Shown here one piece after another: positions 44,706 to 51,364 of a stretch of 64,000 bases of DNA. The number at the start of each line of letters is the position of its first letter. Within the stretch, counting starts at the first letter, position 1. Below the pieces are notes generated by a model. The model was not told the origin of the DNA. It saw nothing but the letters and a program-made list of their open reading frames with translations, and searched no databases. The position numbers and the translations under genes are program-made. Source of the DNA: Chloroflexota bacterium (GTDB lineage: Bacteria > Chloroflexota > UBA6077 > FW602-bin22 > CADDYW01); contig JAJPIK010000044.1 in assembly GCA_021324795.1 (NCBI GenBank), positions 1 through 64,000 on the forward strand, in the 5' to 3' direction.

Positions 44706-45263
44706 TTAATCGATGCGAAGGATTTTCCCATTCGGTCCCACGGTGAAGACAAAGAACACTTGGTCGAAGACGTCACGACCGGCGAAGCCACGGCGTGACA
44801 CGACGTAGAAAAGGTAGCGGTCGCCATTCTGAAGGGGATAGCCCCCCACGTAAGCAACACCTTCGTAGTGGGCACCGTTCTGCTTAGCGTCGTCAAGGCG
44901 CTGCTGCAAGGCTTGCTCACTGCCACCTTGACTGGTCATGGCCTGAATTGCGCCAGGGTCCAGGGCATCCCACATGAGCTGGGCGTTAAACGTGGTCATG
45001 CCTTTGATGTATTCGTCGACGGCTGGAACTGGCGTGACGGTTGGTGCGGGCTGAACGGCCAAAGGCGTTGGGGCGGTCGTCGGAGACGTTGACGCAACCG
45101 CTGACGACGTCGCGCCCGGGACCGGCAGCGCACCCGTCGACCCGCCGAGGGCGAGGCCAACCGCACCGAGGGCAATCACGATTACCGAGAGACTCACGAC
45201 CGGGCGCCAGATCAGCAATCGGATCGTCATAGCAAGCAGGCGACGGATAATACGCCACGCCAT
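44706..45263 (-). CDS. Membrane-anchored hypothetical protein
   Basis: A 185-residue protein: a membrane anchor (about residues 20-42), a Pro/Thr/Ala-rich linker (about 43-80, PTTAPTPLAVQPAPTVTPVP) and a C-terminal domain of about 100 residues (FNAQLMWDALDPGAIQAMTS, YVGGYPLQNGDRYLFYVVS, FFVFTVGPNGKILRID) that looks like an NTF2-like or DUF4878-like extracellular fold. It precedes the FtsH-like gene on the same strand with a 65-base gap and is likely co-transcribed. Function unknown. Confidence 0.7.
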   Translation of the reverse strand: MAWRIIRRLLAMTIRLLIWRPVVSLSVIVIALGAVGLALGGSTGALPVPGATSSAVASTSPTTAPTPLAVQPAPTVTPVPAVDEYIKGMTTFNAQLMWDALDPGAIQAMTSQGGSEQALQQRLDDAKQNGAHYEGVAYVGGYPLQNGDRYLFYVVSRRGFAGRDVFDQVFFVFTVGPNGKILRID

Positions 45264-45409
45264 CGTGTTCCCTCCTCACCCGCAAAAGAGTACCTTTATG
45301 GAAAGATTCTAACACCAGCCAAGAGAAGGGTCAATTTCAATGCCACCAGAAACTATTAAATCAATGCTAATTAATAGCAGTGAAAATGTCTAGTAGGGAA
45401 AAATCGTGC

Positions 45410-45415
45410 TATACT
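45410..45415 (+). promoter_or_regulatory. Possible extended -10 promoter for the small membrane-protein operon
   Basis: TATACT (45410-45415) is preceded by TGC, an extended -10 pattern, with a weak TGTCTA 17 bases upstream. It lies about 40 bases before the GTG at 45458 in an AT-rich 190-base gap between divergent genes. Confidence 0.4.
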
Positions 45416-45457
45416 TCTGCCGCCATTAAATCTTGATCCGGATCGATTGGAGACACG

Positions 45458-45691
45458 GTGAAACGTCCAACTCGCCGCGTGATCTGGTATGCGCTTTACA
45501 TCGTCATTTGGCTGATTGGGAGCCTCGTGATCGGGATCCCAACGCTGGCGGGATTGGGCGTTGTGCTCAATCAATTGAACTGGAGCACACGGATTATCTT
45601 CTATTTAATGCCGCCGGTTCTTTCGGCCATGCTCGTGCTAGGCGTTCTGCAAATCGTTGCCATGTATCGGTACTGGTTTGGTCCCCGTTAG
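45458..45691 (+). CDS. Small two-helix membrane protein
   Basis: A 77-residue protein with two membrane helices (VIWYALYIVIWLIGSLVIGI and FYLMPPVLSAMLVLGVLQIV) and basic ends. The GTG start has GGAGA five bases upstream. I do not recognise it; it opens a plus-strand group with another membrane protein and the ACT-domain gene. Confidence 0.6.
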   Translation: MKRPTRRVIWYALYIVIWLIGSLVIGIPTLAGLGVVLNQLNWSTRIIFYLMPPVLSAMLVLGVLQIVAMYRYWFGPR

Positions 45692-45762
45692 TCTGGCCTT
45701 TGGCCGCCGGCATTCGCTATTTTTGAGCTTGCAGCTACCTCGCAGCTCTGAAGGGGTCTGTC

Positions 45763-46191
45763 GTGCAATTCTCGAAGCTCTTGGATGTCGGACGCTGGTT
45801 CGACGCATTTCCTGGCCCGCCGGGGCCGCTCTATCTCGTCGCGGTCGCTTTCTTTCTGATCTGGACACTGGCAAGCGTCTATTTGTATTTCTTCCGTCGG
45901 AAGGTCTTCGCAGGTAATGGTGCCCTCATTGGGATGATGACCCGGTTTGGGGGGTACGCGATCGCGATCGGCTTGGTGGGCTTATTCCTTCTCGCGATGC
46001 GATACGCCGGTATTCCGTATCTTTCGATCCGGTTTTTGCTCTATGTGACCATCCTTGCGGCAATTGGCTATCTGGGCTTTATCGTCTACTATTTGCGGAT
46101 GCGCTATCCAGCTCGGCTGGCTGAAGTGCGTGCGTTCGAAATGCGCCGTCGGTACAGTACCGAGCGCAAGCGAGGTAAGCGACGTCGGTAG
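45763..46191 (+). CDS. Four-helix membrane protein, uncharacterised
   Basis: A 142-residue protein with three or four membrane helices (PLYLVAVAFFLIWTLASVYL, FGGYAIAIGLVGLFLLAMRY, LLYVTILAAIGYLGFIVYYL) and a strongly basic C-terminal tail (RRRYSTERKRGKRRR) that probably faces the cytoplasm or binds nucleic acid. GTG 45763 has AAGGGG upstream. Function unknown. Confidence 0.65.
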   Translation: MQFSKLLDVGRWFDAFPGPPGPLYLVAVAFFLIWTLASVYLYFFRRKVFAGNGALIGMMTRFGGYAIAIGLVGLFLLAMRYAGIPYLSIRFLLYVTILAAIGYLGFIVYYLRMRYPARLAEVRAFEMRRRYSTERKRGKRRR

Positions 46192-46202
46192 GAGGTGGAG
46201 AA

Positions 46203-46862
46203 ACGGCTGAGAGTGAGCTGGCGATCCTGGTGCAGGTGCGCGATCAGCCGGGATCGCTCTATCAATTGACGCGCGTGATCTGGGAGCATCGCGCGAACAT
46301 CGGCTACGCCGACGTCGCCCCGGACGCCGAGGGATACGCCCGAATCTACCTTGAGCTCGAAAGAGTCGCGGAGCCGGCCGCGCTGATTGCCGAGGTCTCC
46401 GCGCTCGACGTCGTCGAGCGTGTCGAGCAGACGCCAACGTTCGGCAAGATCTATGGTAAGCGAGTCATTGTGATCGGCGGTGGTGCCCAGGTCGGCCAAG
46501 TAGCGCTGGGCGCGATTAGCGAGGCTGATCGCCACAACATTCGGGGTGAGCGTATTTCGGTCGATACGATTCCTTTGGTAGGCGAGGCAAACCTGGCAGC
46601 GGCAGTGCGCGCGGTCATCCGTCTGCCACGAGCCCGGATCCTCGTCTTGGCGGGGTCGATCATGGGGGGCGACATCACTCAAGCCGTGCGAGAAGTGCGT
46701 CAGCATGGCATCTACGTGATCTCGCTGAACATGGCGGGAAGCGTCCCCGAAGCGGCCGATCTCGTCGTCTCGGATCCCGTCCAAGCCGGTGTCATGGCGG
46801 TGATGGCCATCGCCGACACGGCAGCCTTCGACATCCGTCGGCAGCAGGGACGCCGGTATTGA
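46203..46862 (+). CDS. ACT-domain protein with DUF5612-like C-terminal domain
   Basis: About 219 residues. Residues 1-75 form an ACT amino-acid-binding domain (ELAILVQVRDQPGSLYQLTR, RIYLELERV). The rest matches the DUF5612-type module known next to ACT domains in methanogens: KRVIVIGGGAQVGQVALGAI, RGERISVDTIPLVGEANLAA, LAGSIMGGDITQAVREVR, ISLNMAGSVPEAADLVVSDP. No ATG, GTG or TTG stands behind the strong AGGAGGTG at 46190-46197; the codon at the right spacing is ACG at 46203, giving AESELAILVQ. GTG 46230 is the first canonical start but would remove the first strand of the ACT domain. It may sense an amino acid. Confidence 0.75.
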   Translation, partial: TAESELAILVQVRDQPGSLYQLTRVIWEHRANIGYADVAPDAEGYARIYLELERVAEPAALIAEVSALDVVERVEQTPTFGKIYGKRVIVIGGGAQVGQVALGAISEADRHNIRGERISVDTIPLVGEANLAAAVRAVIRLPRARILVLAGSIMGGDITQAVREVRQHGIYVISLNMAGSVPEAADLVVSDPVQAGVMAVMAIADTAAFDIRRQQGRRY

Positions 46863-46951
46863 AAGGGAATCGGAGAACCGGGAGTGCCGACATCTTGCCT
46901 GCGCTCCCGGTCCCTCGCCTCCAGACCCTCGAACCCTAACTCCCCGTCCGT

Positions 46952-47227
46952 TTACCCACCCGACGCCGCGGGAACAATCGAGACGTCGTCGCCATCTTTC
47001 AGTTGGGTGGTGAGACCAGCACCAAAGCGAATGTCTTCACCGCGAACGTAGATGTTCACGAAACGCCGAACCGAGCCATCTTCTTCGCAGATGCGATCTT
47101 TCAGGCCGGGAAATTGCTGACCGAGTAATTCGAGGCACTCGGCAACGGTGGTGGCGCTGGTGGTAACCTCACGCTGGCCGTCGGTCAAGCGCCGCAGGGG
47201 CGCGGGAATCTTCACAGTGACTGCCAT
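46952..47227 (-). CDS. ThiS/MoaD-family sulfur-carrier protein
   Basis: A 91-residue beta-grasp protein: MAVTVKIPAPLRRLTDGQRE, VAECLELLGQQFPGLKDRIC, FVNIYVRGEDIRF, LKDGDDVSIVPAASGG. The C-terminal Gly-Gly is exactly at the end, as required for adenylation and conversion to a thiocarboxylate sulfur donor. GGAGGAAG precedes the ATG. It is the third gene of the thrC-like/NIL/ThiS operon controlled by a SAM-I riboswitch and a Met T-box, so a role as sulfur donor for homocysteine or methionine synthesis is more likely than molybdopterin or thiamine. No E1-like or JAMM gene is in the window. Confidence 0.9.
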   Translation of the reverse strand: MAVTVKIPAPLRRLTDGQREVTTSATTVAECLELLGQQFPGLKDRICEEDGSVRRFVNIYVRGEDIRFGAGLTTQLKDGDDVSIVPAASGG

Positions 47228-47250
47228 GATACGCACTTCCTCCACGGAAA

Positions 47251-47281
47251 TTCTCTCTCTGGGAGAGGGTTAGGGTGAGGG
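47251..47281. repeat. Dispersed GC-rich repeat with small hairpin
   Basis: TTCTCTCTCTGGGAGAGGG followed by TTAGGGTGAGGG is a commonly dispersed intergenic repeat type in many bacterial genomes, including Chloroflexota. It lies between the ThiS-like and NIL genes inside one operon. Confidence 0.5.
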
Positions 47282-47329
47282 CGGCCTGTCAATTTCATCT
47301 GTTGACGTGTTCCGTGGCCGGCCTCCTGA

Positions 47330-47572
47330 TTAGCCGGCGATCAGATCTCCCTCGACCGGATCGACCCGGACGCCGAGGTTGCTGACCCAATCTAAGGCCT
47401 GGCGAATGTCGTCCTCGTTTCCCTCGAGCTCTAAGACCACCCAACCGTAGGTCGCAGTGACGTCGGCGCGACGGATGTTCGTGACGACCGGAAATTGATG
47501 ACCAAGCTGATAGATCAGCGGGTCCTTGATGAGCTCGCCGGGAAAGGTGAGCTTAACCCGACGGATAGCCAT
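47330..47572 (-). CDS. NIL-domain protein
   Basis: An 80-residue single NIL (ferredoxin-like) domain: VKLTFPGELIKDPLIYQLGH, NIRRADVTATYGWVVLELEG, IRQALDWVSNLGVRVDPVEG. NIL domains occur at the C-terminus of the methionine importer ATPase MetN, where they bind methionine, and in NIL-ferredoxin proteins needed for homocysteine synthesis in methanogens. Here it is a stand-alone protein 12 bases after the thrC-like gene. It may be a methionine sensor or a partner in sulfur transfer. Confidence 0.85.
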   Translation of the reverse strand: MAIRRVKLTFPGELIKDPLIYQLGHQFPVVTNIRRADVTATYGWVVLELEGNEDDIRQALDWVSNLGVRVDPVEGDLIAG

Positions 47573-47584
47573 GTGGTTCTCCCC

Positions 47585-48826
47585 TCAGACGAGTGCCAGC
47601 TCTCGCTCACGCAGAGCTGCTTCGAACGATTCGATGGTCGGGGCGACCTGGAGCGGCCGGACCAGGTGGTCAACGACTGCTTCCTGCGTTTTGAGCCCAT
47701 TACCGGTGATGTAAGCTACGGTGACTTCGTCGGGATCGATCTTACCGTCCTCGACGAGCTTCTTCAAGCAGGCAATCGTGACACCTCCTGCCGTTTCAGT
47801 GAAGATGCCCTCGGTGCGCGCGAGTAACTTGATTCCTTCGATGATTTCAGGATCACTCGCCGCCGCGCAGCCGCCTTCGGATTCTTGGATGATCCGCAGG
47901 CAGTAGTAGCCGTCGGCGGGATTGCCAATCGCGACCGATTTGGCAATCGTATCTGGACGAACCGGCCGGACGTTTTCCGTACCGTTCACGTAGGAGGTGT
48001 AGACCGGCGCGCAGCCCAGCGGCTGGGCTGCACTCATCCGAGGCGGCGAGGAGTCGATCAAGCCGACCTTTTTCAGCTCATTGAAGCCCTTCCAGATCTT
48101 AGTGAAGAGCGAGCCCGAGCCAATCGGTGCGACGATGTGATCCGGGGCGCGCCAGCCGAGCTGCTCGGCAACTTCGAAGGCGAGGGTCTTGCTGCCTTCC
48201 GAGTAATACGGACGGACGTTAATATTGACGAAGGCCCAGTTGTACTGATCCGCCAGCTCCGAGCAGAGGCGGTTGACATCATCATAGTTTCCGTCGACGG
48301 CGACGAGAGTGGGCTCGTAGATCGCTGCGCCAATGATTTTGCCCTGTTCGAGGTTAGCCGGAATGAAGACGCAGGCGCGCAAGCCAGCACGAGCCGCGTG
48401 AGCGGCGACGGAACAAGCGAGATTGCCGGTCGAGGCGCAGGCGAGGGTGTCGAAGCCCAATTCAAGGGCTTTTGAACTGGCGACCGAGACTGGGCGGTCT
48501 TTGAATGAGTACGAAGGGTTGACCGAGTCATTCTTGAGGTAGAGCTCGCGGATTCCAAGCTCGCGTGCCAGATTATCCGCGCGGACGAGTGGCGTGCAGC
48601 CGGCGCCGATGTCGATGACGCGATCGCCGTTCACCGGTAGCAGATCACGATAACGCCAGATCGTGCGGGGGCCGGCCGCGATCTTTTCACGTGAAACGTT
48701 CGCCCGAATGGCGTCGTAATCGTAATCCGCCTCGAGGGGGCCGAAGCAATACTCGCAGACGTGGATTGCTTCGGTGGGATAGAGGCGGCCGCACTCCCGA
48801 CATTTGAGACCACGAATGTATGCCAC
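47585..48826 (-). CDS. thrC: Threonine-synthase-like PLP enzyme under methionine control
   Basis: A 413-residue fold II PLP enzyme. It begins with a zinc-ribbon-like segment (CRECGRLYPTEA, VCEYCFGPLEADYDY) followed by the core: PLP lysine at about residue 109 in SYSFKDRPV, ASTGNLACSVAAHAARAG, the phosphate-binding loop APIGSGSLFTKIW and TAGGVTIACLK. By sequence it is a threonine synthase acting on O-phosphohomoserine. However, its leader carries a SAM-I riboswitch and a T-box with a Met specifier, and it is followed by NIL and ThiS-like genes. I infer it may replace phosphate with sulfur to give homocysteine. GTG 48826 follows CGGAGGAATTAC. An internal parS-like site lies at 48685-48697. Confidence 0.85.
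   Translation of the reverse strand: MAYIRGLKCRECGRLYPTEAIHVCEYCFGPLEADYDYDAIRANVSREKIAAGPRTIWRYRDLLPVNGDRVIDIGAGCTPLVRADNLARELGIRELYLKNDSVNPSYSFKDRPVSVASSKALELGFDTLACASTGNLACSVAAHAARAGLRACVFIPANLEQGKIIGAAIYEPTLVAVDGNYDDVNRLCSELADQYNWAFVNINVRPYYSEGSKTLAFEVAEQLGWRAPDHIVAPIGSGSLFTKIWKGFNELKKVGLIDSSPPRMSAAQPLGCAPVYTSYVNGTENVRPVRPDTIAKSVAIGNPADGYYCLRIIQESEGGCAAASDPEIIEGIKLLARTEGIFTETAGGVTIACLKKLVEDGKIDPDEVTVAYITGNGLKTQEAVVDHLVRPLQVAPTIESFEAALRERELALV
48685..48697. promoter_or_regulatory. parS-like site inside the thrC-like gene
   Basis: TTTCACGTGAAAC is the perfect 13-base core of the bacterial ParB-binding site TGTTTCACGTGAAACA. It lies within coding sequence, as chromosomal parS sites often do, about 1.7 kb from parB. 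Confidence 0.65.
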
Positions 48827-48841
48827 GTAATTCCTCCGACA

Positions 48842-49206
48842 CAAAAAAACTCTCGCCCTACGAGGGACGAGAGGCTTATTCTCGTGGTACCACCCTTTTT
48901 TGCCAACGTCTCACGACGCTGACCTCGTCGAGTACGGGGCTTCGAGCCTTCGCTCAAACCCGATACCCCAGCCGCGCTAACGGGCGCTCTTGCCCCCTTG
49001 GGGCCCCGGCTGATCCTACTGAAGCAATCGCCCGAATCCGCGCGGGCTAAGAAGAAAATTCTTCGCTCTCTCGTCCGGTAGCGATTGCTCGTTCAGTCAG
49101 CAGCTCAGAGGTCATTTTCGGCCAGGGCGCTGACACCGCATCTCAGCTCACGCGGCTCTCTGTGGTCAGTCCCCTGGCGTACTCGTCCTCATCGTCGCCG
49201 ATGACT
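48842..49206 (-). promoter_or_regulatory. T-box leader with methionine (AUG) specifier
   Basis: Read on the minus strand, stem I begins GACGATGAGGACGAGTA (K-turn and AGTA loop), followed by ACAGAGAGCC and GCGTGAGCTGAG. The GAGG/CCTC helix fixes the specifier-loop strand as GAAA-ATG-A before CCTCTGAG. The triplet ATG aligns exactly with TAC in the tyrS T-box at 8158, so the specifier is Met. The T-box sequence GGGTGGTACCACGAG is at 48881-48895. A terminator (48850-48873) with a seven-T tract follows just before the thrC-like start. Confidence 0.85.
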
Positions 49207-49248
49207 TATTCAATTGTGCGACGCGCTCTCCTTCTTGCGATCTGTCAT

Positions 49249-49276
49249 CCGCACCCGGTCGCGCGACCGGGTGCGG
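49249..49276. repeat. Perfect 28-bp palindrome between the two riboregulators
   Basis: CCGCACCCGGTCGC is directly followed by its reverse complement with no loop. It sits in the transcribed leader between the SAM-I terminator and the T-box. It could separate the folding of the two RNAs or bind a dimeric protein. Confidence 0.85.
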
Positions 49277-49292
49277 AGCGTAACGCCCGATA

Positions 49293-49443
49293 ACAAAATC
49301 GCCCCGGCGATTGCAGGGGCGTCTTATCTACCGCTCCCCTTATCTCGCAGATCAACTCTGCCGGAGTTGGCACCATACACTTTGACGCGCTGGTTGCCGG
49401 GCTTCGTCGGGCCGTTTCCCTCTGCCACTCTGGATAAGAGCGC
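49293..49443 (-). promoter_or_regulatory. SAM-I (S-box) riboswitch with terminator
   Basis: The minus strand reads CTCTTATCCAGAGTGGCAGA, GGGAAACGGCCCGACGAAG, CCCGGCAACC, GGTGCCAACTCC and GAGATAAGGGGAGCG: all core SAM-I elements in order. P1 pairs CGCTCTTATC with GATAAGGGGAGCG. Right after the aptamer a hairpin CGCCCC/GGGGCG (49300-49321) and ATTTTGTT form an intrinsic terminator. SAM binding should stop transcription of the thrC-like/NIL/ThiS operon. Confidence 0.93.
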
Positions 49444-49463
49444 GAACTATTCAATTGATTGGC

Positions 49464-49492
49464 ACTGTACCATGCTCTCGCATGGTTGTCAA
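49464..49492 (-). promoter_or_regulatory. Sigma70-type promoter of the riboswitch operon, palindromic spacer
   Basis: A perfect TTGACA (49487-49492) and TACAGT (49464-49469) are separated by exactly 17 bases, about 20 bases before the SAM-I aptamer. The spacer contains CCATGC-GAGA-GCATGG, an inverted repeat that could be a repressor operator. Confidence 0.75.
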
Positions 49493-49667
49493 CGGAATTT
49501 TGCGTTGAGAATTTGTCGTTTTTCGAGTCGGATGGGGCAAGGCCGTGGGTCAGATGCTATACTCGCAGCGGCGTCCAAGAATCGAGACGAATGGCGACGC
49601 TAGAGTGGTTGCTGGCGCGCTTGCTGGAGGTTCGTAACTTCGGTGAATGAAGTGACTGGGAGGAGTC

Positions 49668-50327
49668 GTGAGACGTGTCGTTGACTTGAGTGTGCCAATG
49701 CGCGTGGAGGATCCGCGGGGGACCCTGCGTTTGGAGCCCTATCGTACTTTGGCCAAGGATCGAGCCAACATCACCTTGGTAACGTTTGATAGTCACTTTT
49801 CGACCCATCTTGACGCGCCTTCGCATCAGCTCGCCAATGCTCCGACCCTTGAGACGGTGGATTTGAAGACATGTGTGGGAAAGGCCACGGTGCTGAATCT
49901 ATCCGAGAAAAAGGCCGGCTCTCAGATCGATCGAGCGGATCTAGAGCGATTCACGGCACTGGTGATCCCCGGCGCTCGTCTTCTTTTGCGGACGGATTGG
50001 AACGAGTGCTACGGCAAGCCAGACCATAACGAAGGTTATCCAGCTTTGACCGTGGCGGCGGCGGCCTGGCTTGCCGAGCGGGGAGTGAGCCTCGTTGGTG
50101 TCGATACGCCGTCGGTCGCGCCGGTCTACGAGGGTATGGAGATCACCAACGCGGTTCATGCTCCACTGCTGAAAGCAGGTGTCGTCCTCGTCGAGAATCT
50201 TTGCCGACTGAAGGAGGTGCCGGCCGGCCCTTTCACGTTCATCGCCTTACCTTTGCATCTGATAGGGCTAGACGGCTGCCCGGTACGGGCGGTAGCGGTG
50301 ATCGACGATGAACGAACAGCCCGTTGA
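49668..50327 (+). CDS. Cyclase family (kynurenine formamidase-like) metal hydrolase
   Basis: A 219-residue cyclase-family protein (PF04199). The metal-binding signature appears as HFSTHLDAPSHQL (HxGTHxDxPxH with Ser for Gly), and VIPGARLLLRTDWNE, YPALTVAAAAWLAERG, VGVDTPSVAP and HAPLLKAGVVLVENLCRL follow the family. It should hydrolyse an amide or lactam such as N-formylkynurenine, though the substrate cannot be fixed. GTG 49668 has GGGAGGAG just upstream. It is 45 bases ahead of parB on the same strand. Confidence 0.88.
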   Translation: MRRVVDLSVPMRVEDPRGTLRLEPYRTLAKDRANITLVTFDSHFSTHLDAPSHQLANAPTLETVDLKTCVGKATVLNLSEKKAGSQIDRADLERFTALVIPGARLLLRTDWNECYGKPDHNEGYPALTVAAAAWLAERGVSLVGVDTPSVAPVYEGMEITNAVHAPLLKAGVVLVENLCRLKEVPAGPFTFIALPLHLIGLDGCPVRAVAVIDDERTAR

Positions 50328-50372
50328 ACTCAGTAGGGGTCGGTCCCCTTGATCCAGTGTGAGGAGGAGCAA

Positions 50373-51257
50373 ATGGCAGCGGGGCGTGGTGGCCTGGGGC
50401 GCGGATTGGGTTCCTTGATTCCGTCTGTTGAAAGCGACACGGTCCGAGAGACAGGGATTGCCGAGCTGCCGGTCCAGGAGATTCGGCCGAATCCGCGCCA
50501 GCCACGACACCGGGTGGATCCGGAGGAATTGAGCGAGCTGATGGCATCGATTCGAGAACACGGAGTCATTCAGCCGGTCGTCGTGACTCGAAGCCCTGAC
50601 GGCTCAGGCTATGTATTGATTGCTGGCGAGCGGCGTTGGACGGCGGCGACTCGGGCGGGCTTGGAGCGGATCCCGGCGGTGATCAAAGAAGCGACGCCAG
50701 AGGAGATGCTCGAGCTAGCGTTGGTCGAGAACGTTCAGCGCGCCGATTTAAATCCGCTTGAAGAGGCGGCAGCATACCAACAGCTTGTCAACGAGTTTGG
50801 GCTGACCCAGGAGCAGGTCGCGCAGCGGGTAGGCCGGAATCGCTCGACCGTGGCAAACAGTATTCGCCTCCTCGGCTTGCCGGAGCGGGTGCAGGAAGCG
50901 TTGGCGAAGGGAGAGATCAGCGAAGGACACGCGCGGGCCTTGCTTGGCGCACGGGATCCGGCCGAAGTCCTCGGTCTTTTTGAATACGTCCTGCGCCGGC
51001 AGTTGTCGGTGCGGCAAACCGAGGAATTGGTGCGCCGTCAGCGTCAAGGCCTGATCGACGGTCCCGCGCCGGCTCACCCCATCGAGGATCCGGAGGCGCG
51101 TCGGATCGAGGAACTATTCCGCCGGGCGCTGGGAACGCGCGTCGAAGTCGTGCGGGGTGGGAGTGGTGGTCGGTTGATTATCCACTACTACAATGAGGAA
51201 CAGCTTCAGGCGATTTACGAGAGCCTTGCGCGATCAGAAGGTGCCAGTAGCGAGTAG
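50373..51257 (+). CDS. parB: Chromosome partitioning protein ParB
   Basis: A 294-residue ParB/Spo0J protein. The N-terminus (GRGGLGRGLGSLIPSVES) carries the ParA-interacting peptide; the CTPase/nuclease-fold domain has QEIRPNPRQPRHRVDPEE, IQPVVVTRSP, IAGERRWTAATRAGL and ENVQRADLNPLEEA. The helix-turn-helix is LTQEQVAQRVGRNRSTVANS and the dimerisation domain is C-terminal. The usual GERRxRA CTP motif reads GERRWTA. ATG 50373 follows GTGAGGAGGAGCAA. ParA, usually immediately upstream, is absent; a cyclase gene is there instead. parS-like sites flank it. Confidence 0.93.
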   Translation: MAAGRGGLGRGLGSLIPSVESDTVRETGIAELPVQEIRPNPRQPRHRVDPEELSELMASIREHGVIQPVVVTRSPDGSGYVLIAGERRWTAATRAGLERIPAVIKEATPEEMLELALVENVQRADLNPLEEAAAYQQLVNEFGLTQEQVAQRVGRNRSTVANSIRLLGLPERVQEALAKGEISEGHARALLGARDPAEVLGLFEYVLRRQLSVRQTEELVRRQRQGLIDGPAPAHPIEDPEARRIEELFRRALGTRVEVVRGGSGGRLIIHYYNEEQLQAIYESLARSEGASSE

Positions 51258-51308
51258 AAGGGGCGATTCTCGCGCCGCGGTGATGGACAGTTGTAAGGCG
51301 GTGGGGGG

Positions 51309-51324
51309 TGTTGCACGTGAAACG
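51309..51324. promoter_or_regulatory. parS-like site downstream of parB
   Basis: TGTTGCACGTGAAACG matches the 16-base parS consensus TGTTTCACGTGAAACA at 14 positions. It lies 52 bases after parB. Confidence 0.6.
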
Positions 51325-51364
51325 TCCGGGCTGGCCCGCAGGGGTGTGCCGCCGCGTAAAGAAA

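Noticed and set aside
49087-49110. Thr (ACC) specifier for the T-box of the thrC-like gene
   Set aside because: ACC would fit a threonine gene, but the helix pairing and alignment with the Tyr T-box place ATG in the specifier loop, and the upstream SAM-I riboswitch supports methionine.
49590-49649. 19-codon open frame before the cyclase gene, possible leader peptide
   Set aside because: No clear ribosome site, codon run or attenuator hairpin follows it.
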